Translations under genes and position numbers: made by a program
From: Paludibacteraceae bacterium
Lineage (GTDB): Bacteria > Bacteroidota > Bacteroidia > Bacteroidales > Paludibacteraceae
Assembly: GCA_024399545.1 (NCBI GenBank)
Contig: JAKSNS010000011.1
Location: 1-62,236 of the forward strand
Length of the DNA: 62,236 bases
Direction of reading: 5' to 3'
Notes under the pieces: generated by a model
What the model was told of the DNA's origin: nothing
Seen by the model: only the letters and a program-made list of their open reading frames with translations
Databases searched by the model: none
Shown: positions 60,001-62,236 of the stretch, in pieces
How positions within the stretch are numbered: position 1 is the first letter of the stretch
Layout of the letters: each line of letters opens with the position of its first letter

Positions 60001-60037
60001 ATCGACTATCATACTCCCGATTCTCAAATCTACACAT

Positions 60038-60093
60038 CAAAACTCCCTACCTTTTCACCACGTAGTCCATACGGACAGTGAATATGATTATCA
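60038..60093 (+). repeat. Dispersed repeat with identical 27-nt core, copy 2
   Basis: The 27 nt at 60067-60093 are identical to 41713-41739. The preceding segment (ATCAAAACTCCCTACC) also aligns to that copy. Confidence 0.85.
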
Positions 60094-60135
60094 GCATATT
60101 ATATCCACAGAAATAACAATATTCCCGACCACGTG

Positions 60136-60290
60136 AAAAACCGACCTCAAGTTTTTTATTGAAATTATTGAAATTATTGAAATCGCCTGCATTGCGGGAG
60201 CAAAGCGGAGGCCATAACAACCATATAAAATTGCACTCGTTCCGGCAAAGCAAAAGAGCAAGAAAAGAGCAAGCCCAACCGTACCATAAG
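60136..60290 (-). repeat. 9-mer triple repeat element, copy F (extended)
   Basis: AAAAACCGACCTCAAG, TTTTTTATTGAAAT plus two more units, CGC, a variable middle (GGGAGCAAAGCGGAGGCCATAA), AAAAGAGCAAGAAAAGAGCAAG (60252-60273) and CGTACCATAAG. Same block order as at 17.7 and 53.8 kb. Confidence 0.85.
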
Positions 60291-60464
60291 ACAATGCAAT
60301 GGAACCTCCAAAAACGTCGAAAAGTTTAGTTGTAATGAAACAATAACTTGGTACAATCTTATCTTTATGTCACGATGCAACATCCCGTAGAGACGTGGCA
60401 TGACGCGCCTGCCAACAATATACGCGTTTCAAACCGTACCAATTTATTATTTAACCCTGACTTA

Positions 60465-60527
60465 CCCCTGACACCTATCCCATGCAAACCATAGGCGTAC
60501 CCCTTGGCTACCCATACCCATAAAGGG
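60465..60527 (-). repeat. Dispersed 63-nt repeat, copy 2
   Basis: Its reverse complement aligns without gaps to 5351-5413. The longest shared block includes CTATGGTTTGCATG. Confidence 0.85.
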
Positions 60528-60799
60528 GGGCTTATATTATATGTGCGGTTGGACGGCGTGACGCGCCTGCCGGTGGAGAGACGTTTTTCTCCCGCGTTGC
60601 GTGAAAAGGTGACGTTTTTCATGGCCCCGTGCGGAAAATCCGACGTCGGGGCGCACGCCTCGGGCGTGGCGTGTGTGGTTTCGCGGGCCAAAAGCCGTGC
60701 AAAAACCTTGTCCCTGCCGTGCTGTGAGGGCGGTTTTCGTCGCATAACACCCACATACACAGCACGGAGAAAAATTCCTGAAAAATAATCGCAAAAACG

Positions 60800-60831
60800 T
60801 TTGGTCATGTCGTGGAAAAGCAGTACCTTTG
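60800..60831 (+). promoter_or_regulatory. 16S rRNA operon promoter
   Basis: TTTG (60800-60803), a 20-nt spacer and TACCTTTG (60824-60831), followed by CAC. About 185 nt separate it from the mature 16S 5' end. The upstream stretch (AATCGCAAAAACGTTTGG) is shared with the rimP promoter. Confidence 0.8.
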
Positions 60832-61015
60832 CACTCGCTTTCGGAAGGAAAGAAGGCAGGCGTACATTGACACTGTGGAACAACGAAATGTAGTTTTTTC
60901 AAAGACACAAGGTAAGATTAGGAAATCGAACCGTCAAGGGAACACGAATATTACATACAATAAGTCTTGGGCGGACGGACGCTCATGTTGGCAATTCCGG
61001 GAAAATGGAAAATGT

Positions 61016-62236
<1,221 letters not shown>

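Larger units (their letters stand above)
60001..60799. other. Long repeat-rich region upstream of the 16S rRNA promoter
   Basis: No gene is supported in about 800 nt. It holds the second 27-nt-core repeat (60038-60093), a 9-mer triple repeat element (60136-60290), the 63-nt repeat (60465-60527), and a GC-rich stretch (about 60555-60740) very unlike the rest. TGACGCGCCTGCC occurs twice (60401-60413, 60559-60571). Open frames here (such as 60504-60788) lack protein-like features. Confidence 0.7.

Noticed and set aside
60091..60294. Hydrophobic small ORF in the 9-mer repeat copy
   Set aside because: The frame is not conserved between copies (stops and shifts in the 17.7 and 53.8 kb copies), so a conserved peptide is not supported.
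60504..60788. 94-aa open frame upstream of 16S rRNA
   Set aside because: GC-rich stretch opens frames on both strands; composition is not protein-like and there is no promoter or conserved motif.
60365..60883. 172-aa open frame on the minus strand
   Set aside because: It runs across the rRNA promoter and the GC-rich island; same region has overlapping frames on the other strand.

Overview
The window is a chromosomal segment of a Bacteroidales bacterium (phylum Bacteroidota). The evidence is: many Bacteroidetes-type promoters (TTTG at -33 and TAnnTTTG at -7); a V/A-type ATPase operon with the Bacteroidetes-specific DUF2764 gene; a dut-TPR-DUF4292-EnvC operon; signal peptides ending in AQ; and a partial 16S rRNA gene at the right edge with Bacteroidales-like sequence. 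The family cannot be fixed from the sequence alone.

Layout. 0.4-5.2 kb: class II ribonucleotide reductase, a secreted protein and a ComEC-type DNA-uptake channel. 5.5-11.65 kb (minus): a two-gene operon of an AAA_14/DUF4143 ATPase and a 1631-aa exonuclease-RecQ-UvrD fusion, preceded by three 16-nt palindromes spaced exactly 33 nt. 11.9-17.7 kb: S9 peptidase, EamA transporter, trpS and an outer-membrane barrel protein. 17.7-22.9 kb: an AT-rich accessory region with an unknown gene, an HNH nuclease and AbiH lying between two direct ~92-bp repeats, then gene debris and an MntA/HepT toxin-antitoxin pair. 23-28.7 kb: secreted M48 peptidase, a MATE-GHKL fusion with a secreted partner, and a decayed DUF4143 gene that still has its promoter and a three-unit repeat array. 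28.7-33.9 kb (minus): dut, TPR, DUF4292, envC-like, trxB. 34.1-41.5 kb (minus): a seven-gene V-type ATPase operon whose K subunit has all five residues of the E. hirae Na+ site at a constant offset. 41.9-53.7 kb (plus): tadA, trmN6, ligA, dapA, mutS, an AlkD-like gene and several secreted or unknown genes in a tightly packed array. 54.1-60 kb (plus): rimP-nusA-infB, cvpA, a HAD hydrolase. 60-61 kb: repeat-rich, locally GC-rich leader; 61.0-62.2 kb: 5' part of 16S rRNA.

Main points of interest. (1) A dispersed repeat family built on three tandem copies of a 9-mer (ATTTCAATT on one strand), at least six copies here; two extended copies in direct orientation bracket the HNH/AbiH cassette. (2) Two DUF4143 ATPase loci, one intact and one decayed, each preceded by three short palindromic units with 32-33 bp period, starting at the promoter and running into the 5' leader. 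(3) The exonuclease-RecQ-UvrD fusion in an operon with the intact ATPase, a candidate genome-maintenance or defence module. (4) Smaller dispersed repeats shared between distant intergenic regions, several of them next to the rRNA operon, and an extended promoter similarity between the 16S and rimP-nusA-infB promoters.
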